From Acidobacteriaceae bacterium (GTDB taxonomy: Bacteria > Acidobacteriota > Terriglobia > Bryobacterales > Bryobacteraceae): 42,511 nucleotides of DNA. The translations under genes were made by a program, and so were the position numbers. This document shows, piece after piece, positions 33,814-41,790 of this stretch (the first letter of the stretch is position 1; every line of letters starts with the position of its first letter). Where the stretch lies: assembly GCA_020247055.1 (NCBI GenBank), contig JADCJL010000274.1, forward strand, positions 1-42,511. The letters run 5' to 3'. The notes below the pieces were generated by a model. The model made no database searches and was not told the origin of the DNA. It saw only the letters and a program-made list of their open reading frames with translations.

Positions 33814-35589
33814 CCGCCCCGTCCCGGAGACCCGCGCCACCGCATAGTCGGCTTCCTCCAACTGCCCGAAGCAGCGCGACCGCCAGCCGTGCGTCCCCCC
33901 GCGTCCCCGCTCCACTTCCCCGCCCTCCGGCAGTTCCAGACAATCGTCCGCCTCCGCTCCAAAGTGCCAGAACTGCTCGGCTGTATGCACCCCCGGTCCG
34001 GCGTCGATCGTGTCCAGCACATCTACCTGCCCGGCTTGCTTGTAAAACACCACCGTCCGGCGATGTGTGCACCCCCCATACAGGCAAACGGCCGTCAGCT
34101 TGTCTTCGTCCACCCCCGTCTCCCAGGCCTCCACACGCACCTCCGGCCGGCTGCGCCAGCCGAACGGGTAGTCCATCTCACCCTGGTCCCGCCCATCCAC
34201 CCGCACCGTATTGTGCGCCGCCGTCGACCGGAACCAGTTCCGCCGCTCTCTATCGGAAACATAGGTGTAGGTGCCCGGGTCGATCAGCAGCTCCCGGCCT
34301 CCCTTGCGAATCAAAATCTGCAGGGAATCGGAGTGGCTGTGCCCACCCCGGCGCGAACCGAACCCCCCAGCGTCCACCAGCACCTGCACATCCCCGCTGA
34401 CCATCGAGACCAGCCCGGCATCGGGAAACAGCCGCGAAACCGGCGGCCTCCCTCCCCCGCCTTCGTACGCCAGCGGCGCGGCGCCAAGCCACCAGGCCGC
34501 CTGTTCCGCAATGCGCTTTTTCGGGAATCGCAGGTCTTTTTTATTCAGGGCAATAGCCGCTGTTGCCAAAGTGGTTTCAAAGAACGCCCCGCGTTCGCCG
34601 TAGGGATGAAACAACCGGCCCCCGTCGTCGTCGCCGGTCAATGGCATCGGGGCCCCCGGCCCGCCCAGCGTGTCGAGAAATTCGGCCATCGCCTCCAGCC
34701 GCCCCCGCATCGCCGGCGGTCGCCCCGCCAGCAGCCAGTGGAACAGGAACATATCCAGCGCGTAGATATGGTAGTAGCTCGATTGCTCAAAATCGGCCCC
34801 GTCCGCCAGCACCTGATAGTCGATCTCCCGGGCCAGTATCTCCCCACCCATCTGCCGCCACCGCACCGCCCGCGGCCAGTCCGGATACAACGTCCCCAGC
34901 GCATGCAGCGCCACGGCCTCGCCCAACAGGTGCGTATTGCGGGAAAAGTAAATGGACAGGTTCTCTTCCAGATGGCGGCCATGCCGGTAGAGCCCTGTTC
35001 GCAGCTGCTGCCGCGCCTCCGCACGCATCTCCGGCCCCGCCAGATGGTCCACCCAGATCCAGCTCAACGCCCGGAAGGCCACCTCCAACGCGCTCGCCCA
35101 GTGTATCCCCCGCTGAAACGGATTGTGGGCCAGAAAATGAGCGATCTGGCGCTCAATCGCCGTCACATAGCCCCTACCGCCCCCCAACAGCGCCGCCTGC
35201 GCCAGTAATACCAGGTGTTGCTGCCGCGCCGGCTCCCAGATACGCTTATGGTCGCCCACCGTTTCGCTGGCCAGATAGGGAACTCGTTTGAAGTAGGCCA
35301 GCCCGCTCGCCCGGCCCGTTTCCCAATCCCGCCGCCAGTCGGGCTCGGCCCCCAGCGCCACCGTATCGCTGAACAGCGGATACTCTCCGGCCGTAATCCG
35401 TTCGGCCAGTGCCAGTACTTGCGCCGCGTACTGGCTCCCGGCTAGCCCCCGCGCCACCGTCTCCGGATCCGGCAATACCGGTAGCCGCCCGCCTCCGGCA
35501 GCCGGCGCCAGCGTCGGCGGATGCAGCAATAGCAACAGGTTAGCCGCCTCCTGCCACGCTCGGTAGCCGATCTCCCGCGCGCTTCTCAC
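33781..35589 (-). CDS. Heparinase II/III-like polysaccharide lyase
   Basis: The gene encodes 602 residues. The N-terminal part is all-helical, an (alpha/alpha)-toroid (about 1-340), with WEPARQQHLVLLAQAALLGG, NPFQRGIHWASALEVAFRALSWIWV and FSRNTHLLGEAVALHALGTLYP (each in outline). The C-terminal beta-sandwich (about 360-600) carries GSRRGGHSHSDSLQILIRKGGRELLIDPGTYTY and RNWFRSTAAHNTVRVDGRDQGE (in outline), the hallmark of the Hepar_II_III family with the conserved His in HSHSD and AHNT. I see no classical signal peptide, though the N terminus could be annotated differently. Family members cleave uronate-containing glycans or trim polymer during synthesis. It fits with the AlgD-like dehydrogenase. 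Confidence 0.87.
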   Translation of the reverse strand: MRSAREIGYRAWQEAANLLLLLHPPTLAPAAGGGRLPVLPDPETVARGLAGSQYAAQVLALAERITAGEYPLFSDTVALGAEPDWRRDWETGRASGLAYFKRVPYLASETVGDHKRIWEPARQQHLVLLAQAALLGGGRGYVTAIERQIAHFLAHNPFQRGIHWASALEVAFRALSWIWVDHLAGPEMRAEARQQLRTGLYRHGRHLEENLSIYFSRNTHLLGEAVALHALGTLYPDWPRAVRWRQMGGEILAREIDYQVLADGADFEQSSYYHIYALDMFLFHWLLAGRPPAMRGRLEAMAEFLDTLGGPGAPMPLTGDDDGGRLFHPYGERGAFFETTLATAAIALNKKDLRFPKKRIAEQAAWWLGAAPLAYEGGGGRPPVSRLFPDAGLVSMVSGDVQVLVDAGGFGSRRGGHSHSDSLQILIRKGGRELLIDPGTYTYVSDRERRNWFRSTAAHNTVRVDGRDQGEMDYPFGWRSRPEVRVEAWETGVDEDKLTAVCLYGGCTHRRTVVFYKQAGQVDVLDTIDAGPGVHTAEQFWHFGAEADDCLELPEGGEVERGRGGTHGWRSRCFGQLEEADYAVARVSGTGRLQLTARIRIR

Positions 35590-35705
35590 CGCCCGCCGCC
35601 CGCCATGGCAAGATTCCGGGAATGCGGACTGCGGAAATGGGGCGAAATAACCGATAGGAAAGATAACGGACAGAGTATTGGTATGCTCAGGAAAGACATT
35701 CTGGA

Positions 35706-36830
35706 ATGCATGTAAATTGGGTAATCGTCGGGGCCGGATTTACCGGCTGTACGCTAGCCGAGCGGATCGCGACGCAATGGAATCAAAAGGTCCTGTTGTT
35801 GGACCGCCGCAGCCACGTTGGCGGAAACGCCTATGACCATTACAACGAACATGGCGTTCTCGTGCATCGCTACGGTCCCCACATCTTCCATACGAACTCA
35901 CGGAAGGTATGGGAGTATCTAAGCCAGTTCACCGAGTGGCGGCCCTATTATCACCATGTTCTAGGGGTCGTCGATGGGAAACAGATCCCCGTTCCGTTTA
36001 ATCTGAACTCGCTTTACGCCCTCTTCCCCGCCCGCTACGCCGGCAAACTCGAGGAGCAGTTGCTGGCCGCCTATGGCTACGGCGTCAAGGTGCCGATTTT
36101 GAAGATGCGGGAGAGCGAGAACTCCGATCTGCGCTGGCTGGCCGGCTACATCTACGAAAATATTTTTCTCCACTATACCCGCAAGCAGTGGGAGCTTGAC
36201 CCCGATCAGCTCGACCCAGGCGTCACCGGCCGCGTTCCGGTCTATATCAGCCGGGACGACCGGTACTTCCAGGACACCTGGCAGTCGATGCCCAGCGAAG
36301 GCTATACCGCGCTCTTCCAGCGCATGCTCAACCACAAGAACATCCGCGTGCTGCTCAATACCGATTGGCGCGAGATCGACGGTGAAATCCGCTATGACCG
36401 CATGATCTACACCGGTCCCATCGATACCTACTTCCAGTACGCCCACGGCGCCCTGCCCTACCGCAGCCTCCGCTTTGACTTCCGCACAATCGACAACGAA
36501 TGGCATCAGAACGTCGGAACGGTCAACTACCCCAACGAGCACGACTTCACCCGCATCACCGAACAGAAGTACCTCACCGGCCAGACATTGCCCAAGTCCA
36601 CCATCGTCGTCGAATACCCGCAGGCCTACAAACTGGGCGAGAACGAACCCTATTACCCGGTTCCCCGCCCCGATAACCGGGAGCACTACGAGAAGTATCT
36701 TCGCGAAGCCTCCTCCCTCGGCGGCAAGGTCCTTTTCGCTGGCCGGCTAGCTGATTATAAGTACTACAACATGGATCAAGCCGTCGCCCGCGCCCTCAAA
36801 CTCTTTGAAGACGAGGCCGCCGACCGGTGA
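35706..36830 (+). CDS. glf: UDP-galactopyranose mutase
   Basis: The gene encodes 374 residues, the usual length. FAD-binding motif VIVGAGFTGCTLAERIA (about 6-22), then RSHVGGNAYDHYNEHGVLVHRYGPHIFHTNSRKVWEYL (in outline), the typical Glf N terminus. PFNLNSLYALFP, IYENIFLHYTRKQWELDPDQLDPGVTGRVPVYISRDDRYFQDTWQSMPSEGYTALFQRML (in outline) and YTGPIDTYFQYAHGALPYRSLRFD give the substrate site with conserved Arg and Tyr residues. FAGRLADYKYYNMDQAVARALKLF closes the FAD site. It converts UDP-galactopyranose to UDP-galactofuranose. The next gene overlaps it by 4 bases and is a likely galactofuranosyltransferase. The upstream gap (35590-35705) is AT-richer than its surroundings and should hold the promoter. 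Confidence 0.97.
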   Translation: MHVNWVIVGAGFTGCTLAERIATQWNQKVLLLDRRSHVGGNAYDHYNEHGVLVHRYGPHIFHTNSRKVWEYLSQFTEWRPYYHHVLGVVDGKQIPVPFNLNSLYALFPARYAGKLEEQLLAAYGYGVKVPILKMRESENSDLRWLAGYIYENIFLHYTRKQWELDPDQLDPGVTGRVPVYISRDDRYFQDTWQSMPSEGYTALFQRMLNHKNIRVLLNTDWREIDGEIRYDRMIYTGPIDTYFQYAHGALPYRSLRFDFRTIDNEWHQNVGTVNYPNEHDFTRITEQKYLTGQTLPKSTIVVEYPQAYKLGENEPYYPVPRPDNREHYEKYLREASSLGGKVLFAGRLADYKYYNMDQAVARALKLFEDEAADR

Positions 36831-37747
36831 CATCCGTCTCTCCTGAAGGGCGCATCTGCGCCGTCGTTGTCACGTTTAACCGCGTCAACCTGTTACGCAA
36901 ATGCCTCCATGCGCTGCTGGTGCAAACGCGGCCGCTTGATCACATCCTCATCGTCAACAACAAGTCCACCGACAACACTGCCCAGATGCTGGCCAGTGAG
37001 TTCCCGCAGTTAGAGGTCATGCATATGGCCGAAAACACGGGCGGCTCCGGCGGCTTCGCGGCCGGCATGAAGGAGGCCCACGCCCGCGGCTTTGACTGGC
37101 TTTGGATTATGGATGACGATGTGGAGGCCTATCCGACCGCCCTCGCCTCGCTACTGGACTACCGCGATATCTCCGACTACCTCCATATGCGCAAGGACCT
37201 CGCCGATGGCAACTGGCATTTCGAGGGCCTCTGGGACTTCCACGTCCTCACCGTGCGCATGTTACCCACCGAGGTATCGTTTGCCAACGGCAAGGAGTGG
37301 ATGGTGGTCAACTATAGCAATTTTGAAGGCCCGCTCATCCACCGCCGCGTCATCGATAAGATTGGCCTGCCCGATGCGCGCTATTTCATGTATGGCGACG
37401 ATGTCATCTACGGACTGCAGGCTTCCTTTCACACCAATCCCATCTATATCAATCGAACCGGATTTCGCAAGGATTTCGGCTGGTCCAAAGGCATGGATCG
37501 GATGAGTTACTATTTTACGTTCCGTAATAACTTCCTCACACAGGAACATCTGCGCGCCATTGGCCTCTACATCAATAACACATCGTTCTGGATCTCCAAC
37601 GTCCGTAACCTGATATGGTGCACGCACCATATCCTCACCACACCCGGGCAACGGAAATGGAACCACGCCACCGCCGTCTGGCAGGGCCTGCGTGACGGCA
37701 TTCGGCGCAACTATCACCCCTACGGCCGGCCGCCATGGATGTGCTAA
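36827..37747 (+). CDS. GT2 glycosyltransferase, galactofuranosyltransferase (GlfT)-like
   Basis: The gene encodes 306 residues starting at GTG 36827, overlapping the glf stop by 4 bases. The GT-A core begins ICAVVVTFNRVNLLRKCLHALLVQT (in outline), then ILIVNNKSTDNTAQML and NTGGSGGFAAGMKEAHARGFDWLWIMDDDVEAYP (in outline), with the metal-binding triple Asp at residues 96-98. WMVVNYSNFEGPLIHRRVIDKIGLPDARYFMYGDDVIYGLQA (in outline) resembles the GlfT2/WbbD-type group, where GDD-x3-G is common. Genetic coupling to glf argues that UDP-galactofuranose is the donor. The long C-terminal part (about 220-306) is helical and probably membrane-associated. Confidence 0.88.
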   Translation: MTSVSPEGRICAVVVTFNRVNLLRKCLHALLVQTRPLDHILIVNNKSTDNTAQMLASEFPQLEVMHMAENTGGSGGFAAGMKEAHARGFDWLWIMDDDVEAYPTALASLLDYRDISDYLHMRKDLADGNWHFEGLWDFHVLTVRMLPTEVSFANGKEWMVVNYSNFEGPLIHRRVIDKIGLPDARYFMYGDDVIYGLQASFHTNPIYINRTGFRKDFGWSKGMDRMSYYFTFRNNFLTQEHLRAIGLYINNTSFWISNVRNLIWCTHHILTTPGQRKWNHATAVWQGLRDGIRRNYHPYGRPPWMC

Positions 37748-37846
37748 CAGTGCACAGGCCGCGCAGGCCCGGCACCAACGCGCAAGCAACTCGCCCATCC
37801 CGCCGCGCCGGAGCGTATCCGTTGTGCGCGTTTTCCTACAGCCTTG

Positions 37847-38893
37847 TTAGAACTTCGCCGCCGCCGGCGGGCCATCGGCGGAAAACGGCGGCTTCTGCGC
37901 CACCTGGAACGTCCCGGCCACCAACAGATCGCCCTCTGGAAGGCTGCGGAAGGGTTCCACAAGCCGCGGCCGGATGTCACGAATCATCTTTTCGTGCTCG
38001 CTGGTGTAATCGACATCCTTCACCAGTTCGGCCTTGTGCGGAATGATCTCGTTCGGGTTGGCGTGATGGTAGTCGGCAATCAGATAGGCCTTGTAGAGGA
38101 TACCGCGGTAGCCGCGCGTCCGCATCTGGTCCCGGTAGTAGTTCATCAGCCGCCGCGCCGGCCGGTCGCTCTTTTTGGCCATCAGCTGGTAGATGCCTTC
38201 CGATACCGTCAAAAACTCCAGCGCCGGAAAGCCGTTGGCATTGAACAACCCGTAGTCGCGGTGGTCCACCTTGTGCAGCATCCACCCGCCGGGCTTCAGC
38301 AGTTTGTCCATGCTGGTAAACAGCTTTTCGCCTTCGTAGATCTCCTGCAGCACTCCCCGCGAAATCAGAAAATCAAACGGCTCCTTAAACTGCGTATCGG
38401 CATCCTCGGCGCCCACGCCGTAGACGCACTTCACCCGCTCCGGGTTGAAGACAATGCCCTGGGACAGGTCTACGGCGGCGTCAAACCGCTTGCGCGCAGC
38501 GTCATCGGTCAGTCCCTCACGCAGCTTTTGATAGATACGGCGCTCTTTTTCCACGTCCCGGATGGCGTCGAACTTGTCGGTGGCCGCGTAATAGCGGATG
38601 CCGGCGGCAATAAACAACAGGCCGACACCAACGTTGTCCCCGGGGCCGTATTCGAGCATCGTCCGCCCCGCCAGCATCTCCGGCGTCAGGTGACCGTACT
38701 CAAAATATTCGTTATATTGCCGAAGACAGTAAGCGACGCTTTGCTCGTCGCTGAATTTCATGTGGGTCGACCCGGTAATCGAATCAAACTTCCCTTGTTG
38801 AAAACGCCAGCGAACCCGGGCGCTGTGCAGTATGGTATAGGCAATGAGAGCCCATTTATTGCGTTTTAATTGTTTACGAAGACTGGCGATCAC
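37847..38893 (-). CDS. Methyltransferase-like protein, paralogue of 21163-22122
   Basis: The gene encodes 348 residues from GTG 38893; the frame is open to GTG 38941 (364 residues). The alignable N terminus of the paralogue begins just inside the shorter form (RNKWALIAYTILHSARVRWRFQQG, in outline). The longer start would overlap the ribosome site of the divergent deacetylase gene. GSTHMKFSDEQSVAYCLRQYNEYFEYG is followed by motif I (MLEYGPGDNVGVGLLFIAAG, in outline), ATDKFDAI, DFLISRGVLQEIYEGEKLFTSMDKLLKPGGWMLHKVDHRDYG (in outline) and AKKSDRPARRLMNYYRDQM. Same fold and order as the 319-residue paralogue. Target unknown; sugar or carrier-lipid methylation is the likeliest use in this setting. 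Confidence 0.78.
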   Translation of the reverse strand: MIASLRKQLKRNKWALIAYTILHSARVRWRFQQGKFDSITGSTHMKFSDEQSVAYCLRQYNEYFEYGHLTPEMLAGRTMLEYGPGDNVGVGLLFIAAGIRYYAATDKFDAIRDVEKERRIYQKLREGLTDDAARKRFDAAVDLSQGIVFNPERVKCVYGVGAEDADTQFKEPFDFLISRGVLQEIYEGEKLFTSMDKLLKPGGWMLHKVDHRDYGLFNANGFPALEFLTVSEGIYQLMAKKSDRPARRLMNYYRDQMRTRGYRGILYKAYLIADYHHANPNEIIPHKAELVKDVDYTSEHEKMIRDIRPRLVEPFRSLPEGDLLVAGTFQVAQKPPFSADGPPAAAKF

Positions 38894-38944
38894 TGTTTCT
38901 GTCTTAAAGCACTCGCCGTTCCGGCTTTCAGGAGGAGTCACCCT

Positions 38945-40000
38945 CTGTACCGCAACGCAAAGCTAACCCTTTTCCGGTTCGCCAGACGATTCGGGGCCCT
39001 AGAAATCCTGCTCAACAGCAGGTGGCGCCGTAACCGGCTGCTGATCGTATGCTATCACGGCGTGTCTTTGCACGATGAGCATGCCTGGGATTCCAGCCTC
39101 TTTATGAGTCCGGAACAGTTCACCGGACGGCTCGAAATGCTGGCCTCCCATCGCGCCACCGTGCTCCCGCTTGGCGAAGCTGTCGAGCGGCTCCAGCAGG
39201 GAACGCTCCCCCCGCGCGCCGTCACCCTCACCTTCGACGACGGCTTCTTCGACTTCCAGCAACAGGCCTGGCCCATCCTCCGCCGCTTCGGCTTCCCCGC
39301 CACCGTCTATCTAACGACTTATTACAGCCAGCTCAACCTGCCCGTCTTCGGCATCGCGTCTTCCTACCTGCTCTGGAAGTCCTGCCGCCCTGCCGTCTCC
39401 CTGCGGGAGATTACCGGGGAGGCAGCTTCCCTACCCTGCGCCACACCCGCGGAACGCAACGCCATCCGCGCGCATCTGGAAGCCTTCGCCGAAGCCCGCG
39501 GCTGGGGTGGCGGGGAAAAGGACGCGCTGCTCCAGCGCCTGGCCGCCGCCGCCGGCGCCGCCGGTGCGGACCAGGAACTCCGCCGCCGCCGCATGCTGCA
39601 CCTGCTCACGCCCGCCGAATCGGCCGCCCTCGCCGCCCAGGGGGTCGATTTCCAACTCCACACGCACCGCCACCGCACACCGCTCGATCACGCGCTCTTC
39701 CGCCGGGAAATAGACGATAACCGCCGCGCCTTACAGGCCTCCGGCGCCGCCGCCGCACCCGTACACTTCTGCTACCCCAGCGGTGTACATGAGTCCGAGT
39801 TCTACCCCTGGCTCCGCGAATCAGGCGTCCAAACCGCCACCACCTGCGATGTCGGCCTTGCCCGCGCCGCCGAAGACCCCTTACTCCTGCCCCGCCTTGT
39901 CGACTTTAGTCAGTTGCAAGCCGTCGAGTTCGAGGCCTGGCTGGCTGGCGCCCCCGCGCTCCTCCCCCGGAAAACTCGTCATGGCATTCGCATTGGGTAA
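38945..40000 (+). CDS. Polysaccharide deacetylase (NodB homology), possible CTG start
   Basis: The frame is open from TTG 38870. A perfect AGGAGG at 38930-38935 lies 9 bases before CTG 38945, which is in frame and gives 351 residues; no ATG or GTG is available nearby. The N terminus (LYRNAKLTLFRFARRFG) suits that start. Motifs: LLIVCYHGVSLHDEHAW (motif 1, about 35-50), VTLTFDDGFFDFQQQAWPILRRFGFPATVYL (in outline; TFDDGF carries the catalytic and metal Asp), the family's HTHRHRTPLD (His-x3-His metal pair) and APVHFCYPSGVH (motif 4). It would remove N- or O-acetyl groups from a glycan. A GAxGAD-like Ala-rich insert sits near residues 200-220. It is first in a run of four genes ending with a second deacetylase. 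Confidence 0.85.
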   Translation: MYRNAKLTLFRFARRFGALEILLNSRWRRNRLLIVCYHGVSLHDEHAWDSSLFMSPEQFTGRLEMLASHRATVLPLGEAVERLQQGTLPPRAVTLTFDDGFFDFQQQAWPILRRFGFPATVYLTTYYSQLNLPVFGIASSYLLWKSCRPAVSLREITGEAASLPCATPAERNAIRAHLEAFAEARGWGGGEKDALLQRLAAAAGAAGADQELRRRRMLHLLTPAESAALAAQGVDFQLHTHRHRTPLDHALFRREIDDNRRALQASGAAAAPVHFCYPSGVHESEFYPWLRESGVQTATTCDVGLARAAEDPLLLPRLVDFSQLQAVEFEAWLAGAPALLPRKTRHGIRIG

Positions 40001-40607
40001 TCACCTCCGCAACGCGCTCGCCGCCGTGGGCTTGCTCACCATTGCCGTTCACGCCACGCCGCTCACCTATTGGTGGGCCGGATGGCTGTCGGTCCCCGAT
40101 GCCGGTGGCTCGGCCGCCGTACTGCTCGTCCCCACCGGCGCCGTCCACCCCGATGGGACCATCGGACTGGGCGCCTACTGGCGCACCGTCTATGCCTTGA
40201 ACGCCTTCCGCGTCGGCCGCGCCGACCAGATTTTGTTGAGCGGCGGCGGTCCCGGCGCCCCAGCCATCGCTGAAGCCAATATCGTTCGAGACTTTCTTAC
40301 CGCCAGCGGTGTGCCCACCTCGGCCATCCAGGTGGAAACGGCCAGCCAGTCCACCCGCGAAAACGCTCTGTTTTCGGCTCCCCTCGCCGCACGCTTCCCG
40401 GGCCGCAAACTCCTGCTCACCAGCGACTATCACATGTTCCGCGCCCTCGGCGCCTACCGGAAAGCCGGCATCGAATGCGAACCATTTCCGGTTCCCGATA
40501 TCCGCAAACGGTCGCTCATCTCCTGGAGAAACCGCGGCCAAGCTTTTTTCGATCTCTGTTTAGAGACCACAAAAGTCATTTACTATACTGCGAAAGGGTG
40601 GATTTAA
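39981..40607 (+). CDS. YdcF/SanA-like DUF218 membrane protein
   Basis: The gene encodes 208 residues from ATG 39981, overlapping the preceding deacetylase by 20 bases; GGAAAA lies 8 bases upstream. One N-terminal membrane helix (LRNALAAVGLLTIAVHATPL) is followed by AVLLVPTGAVHPDGTIGL, RTVYALNAFRVGRADQILLSGGG (in outline), the E-x2-S-x2-T-x-ENA motif (VETASQSTRENALFS) and LLLTSDYHMFRALGAYRKAG, all typical of the DUF218 family. That family lies near envelope and peptidoglycan genes and is thought to act on lipid carriers or the cell envelope, but its reaction is not established. Position inside the deacetylase operon ties it to glycan assembly. Confidence 0.85.
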   Translation: MAFALGNHLRNALAAVGLLTIAVHATPLTYWWAGWLSVPDAGGSAAVLLVPTGAVHPDGTIGLGAYWRTVYALNAFRVGRADQILLSGGGPGAPAIAEANIVRDFLTASGVPTSAIQVETASQSTRENALFSAPLAARFPGRKLLLTSDYHMFRALGAYRKAGIECEPFPVPDIRKRSLISWRNRGQAFFDLCLETTKVIYYTAKGWI

Positions 40608-40657
40608 GACGTTTTTGTGTACAGTTTTTGGCACCAGATGAGGGGGAATTCCGCACC

Positions 40658-41785
40658 ATGAAAGTCCATGTGCAGCCTTTTACGGAGCCTTGGATCGCCC
40701 CCGTCAGGGAGTTCAATGCCCGTCTGCAGGCGGTTGGCCTGGATGCCGATCTGCAGTTTCCCGAGTCGCCAGTGCCGGAGTTTCCGGCCCAGCCGGGCCG
40801 CGACTTCTTTCAAGAATACTATCTGGCCACCGAATCTGAGCCGCCCGCCGTGCGCGGCTGCTTTTGGCTCACGTTTGAGCCCTGGATACTGGACGGAGAG
40901 CAGATTTCCACCTCCCACTACCGTCTGCCGGTCTCAGAAGGCATCGCAAACGCGGACTATAAGCCGGTCGCCGGAGAGCTCATGAAAGCGGCCCTCGCCC
41001 GCCAGCCATTTCTCTATTGCCTGGGAATGGGAGGATTTGACCGGCCGGTCACCAAGAGCCTGAAAAAACAGGGCTGGCACATGGCCGCGATTCCGTTTTT
41101 CTTCCGGGTGGTGCATCCGGGACGCTTTTTGCGCGAAATGCCGTCTTTGCAGCAATCCCCTTTGCGCCGCGCAGCGGCCGCGGCGGGCGCCTGGACCGGT
41201 ACCGGCTGGGCCGGTATCCACGGCGCGCAGTGGTTCCGGACGCAGCACCCACCGGCGGCGGAAACAATACAAACAGAATGGATTCAATCATTTGGAGATG
41301 CCGACGAGGCGCTCTGGCGAACGGCGGCGCCCGCCTACCGCTTCCTCGCCCGCCGCGATACCGAAACGCTCAATCTGCGCTACGGCTCAACCACTTTCCG
41401 GCGTTCCCTGCGCCTGGCCGTCCGCCGCGGCGACCGCTATCTGGGCTGGGCGGCATGCCTGGATACGCCCATGCGCGGCAACAAGTATTTCGGCAATCTG
41501 CGCGTCGGTTCCCTCATCGACATCTTCGCTCATCCCGATGACGCCGTCGCCGTGGCCGGCGCCGCTTGGCGCGTCCTGGCAGCGCGCGGCGTCGATCTCA
41601 TCGTCGCCAACTTCTCCCACCGCGCCTGGCAGAACGCACTCACCGCCAACGGCTTCTGGCGCACCAGTTCTAACTACGTCTTTGCCGTTTCCGTGCCGTT
41701 GGGCGAACGCCTCGCCCCCATGGAGACCAGCCTGCCGGACTTTCACATCACACGCGCCGACGGGCCCGGCCCGACGCGGCTATAG
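40658..41785 (+). CDS. GNAT/FemAB-like acyltransferase
   Basis: The gene encodes 375 residues from ATG 40658, with GAGGGG about 11 bases upstream; the longer open frame to 40475 overlaps the previous gene in another frame. The N-terminal half (FTEPWIAPVREFNARLQAVG ... DFFQEYYLATESEPPAVRGCFWL, in outline) and the C-terminal half (LRYGSTTFRRSLRLAVRRGDRYLGWAACLDTPMRGNKYFGNLRVGSLIDIF ... VANFSHRAWQNALTANGFWRTSS, in outline) look like two GNAT-type units, as in FemAB-like proteins. It may acylate a sugar of the polymer, the opposite of its deacetylase neighbours. It lies 5 bases before the second deacetylase. Family assignment is by pattern only. Confidence 0.65.
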   Translation: MKVHVQPFTEPWIAPVREFNARLQAVGLDADLQFPESPVPEFPAQPGRDFFQEYYLATESEPPAVRGCFWLTFEPWILDGEQISTSHYRLPVSEGIANADYKPVAGELMKAALARQPFLYCLGMGGFDRPVTKSLKKQGWHMAAIPFFFRVVHPGRFLREMPSLQQSPLRRAAAAAGAWTGTGWAGIHGAQWFRTQHPPAAETIQTEWIQSFGDADEALWRTAAPAYRFLARRDTETLNLRYGSTTFRRSLRLAVRRGDRYLGWAACLDTPMRGNKYFGNLRVGSLIDIFAHPDDAVAVAGAAWRVLAARGVDLIVANFSHRAWQNALTANGFWRTSSNYVFAVSVPLGERLAPMETSLPDFHITRADGPGPTRL

Positions 41786-41790
41786 GAAAT

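Noticed and set aside
33889-35208. Plus-strand frame of 439 codons, rich in Pro and Arg
   Set aside because: It is a shadow of the heparinase-like gene, which has clear family motifs on the other strand.
18750-38840. Recurring TATGGTAT-like strings before several genes (near 18757, 31218, 38829)
   Set aside because: They vary in distance to starts and lack a consistent -35 partner; too weak to call a promoter family by eye.
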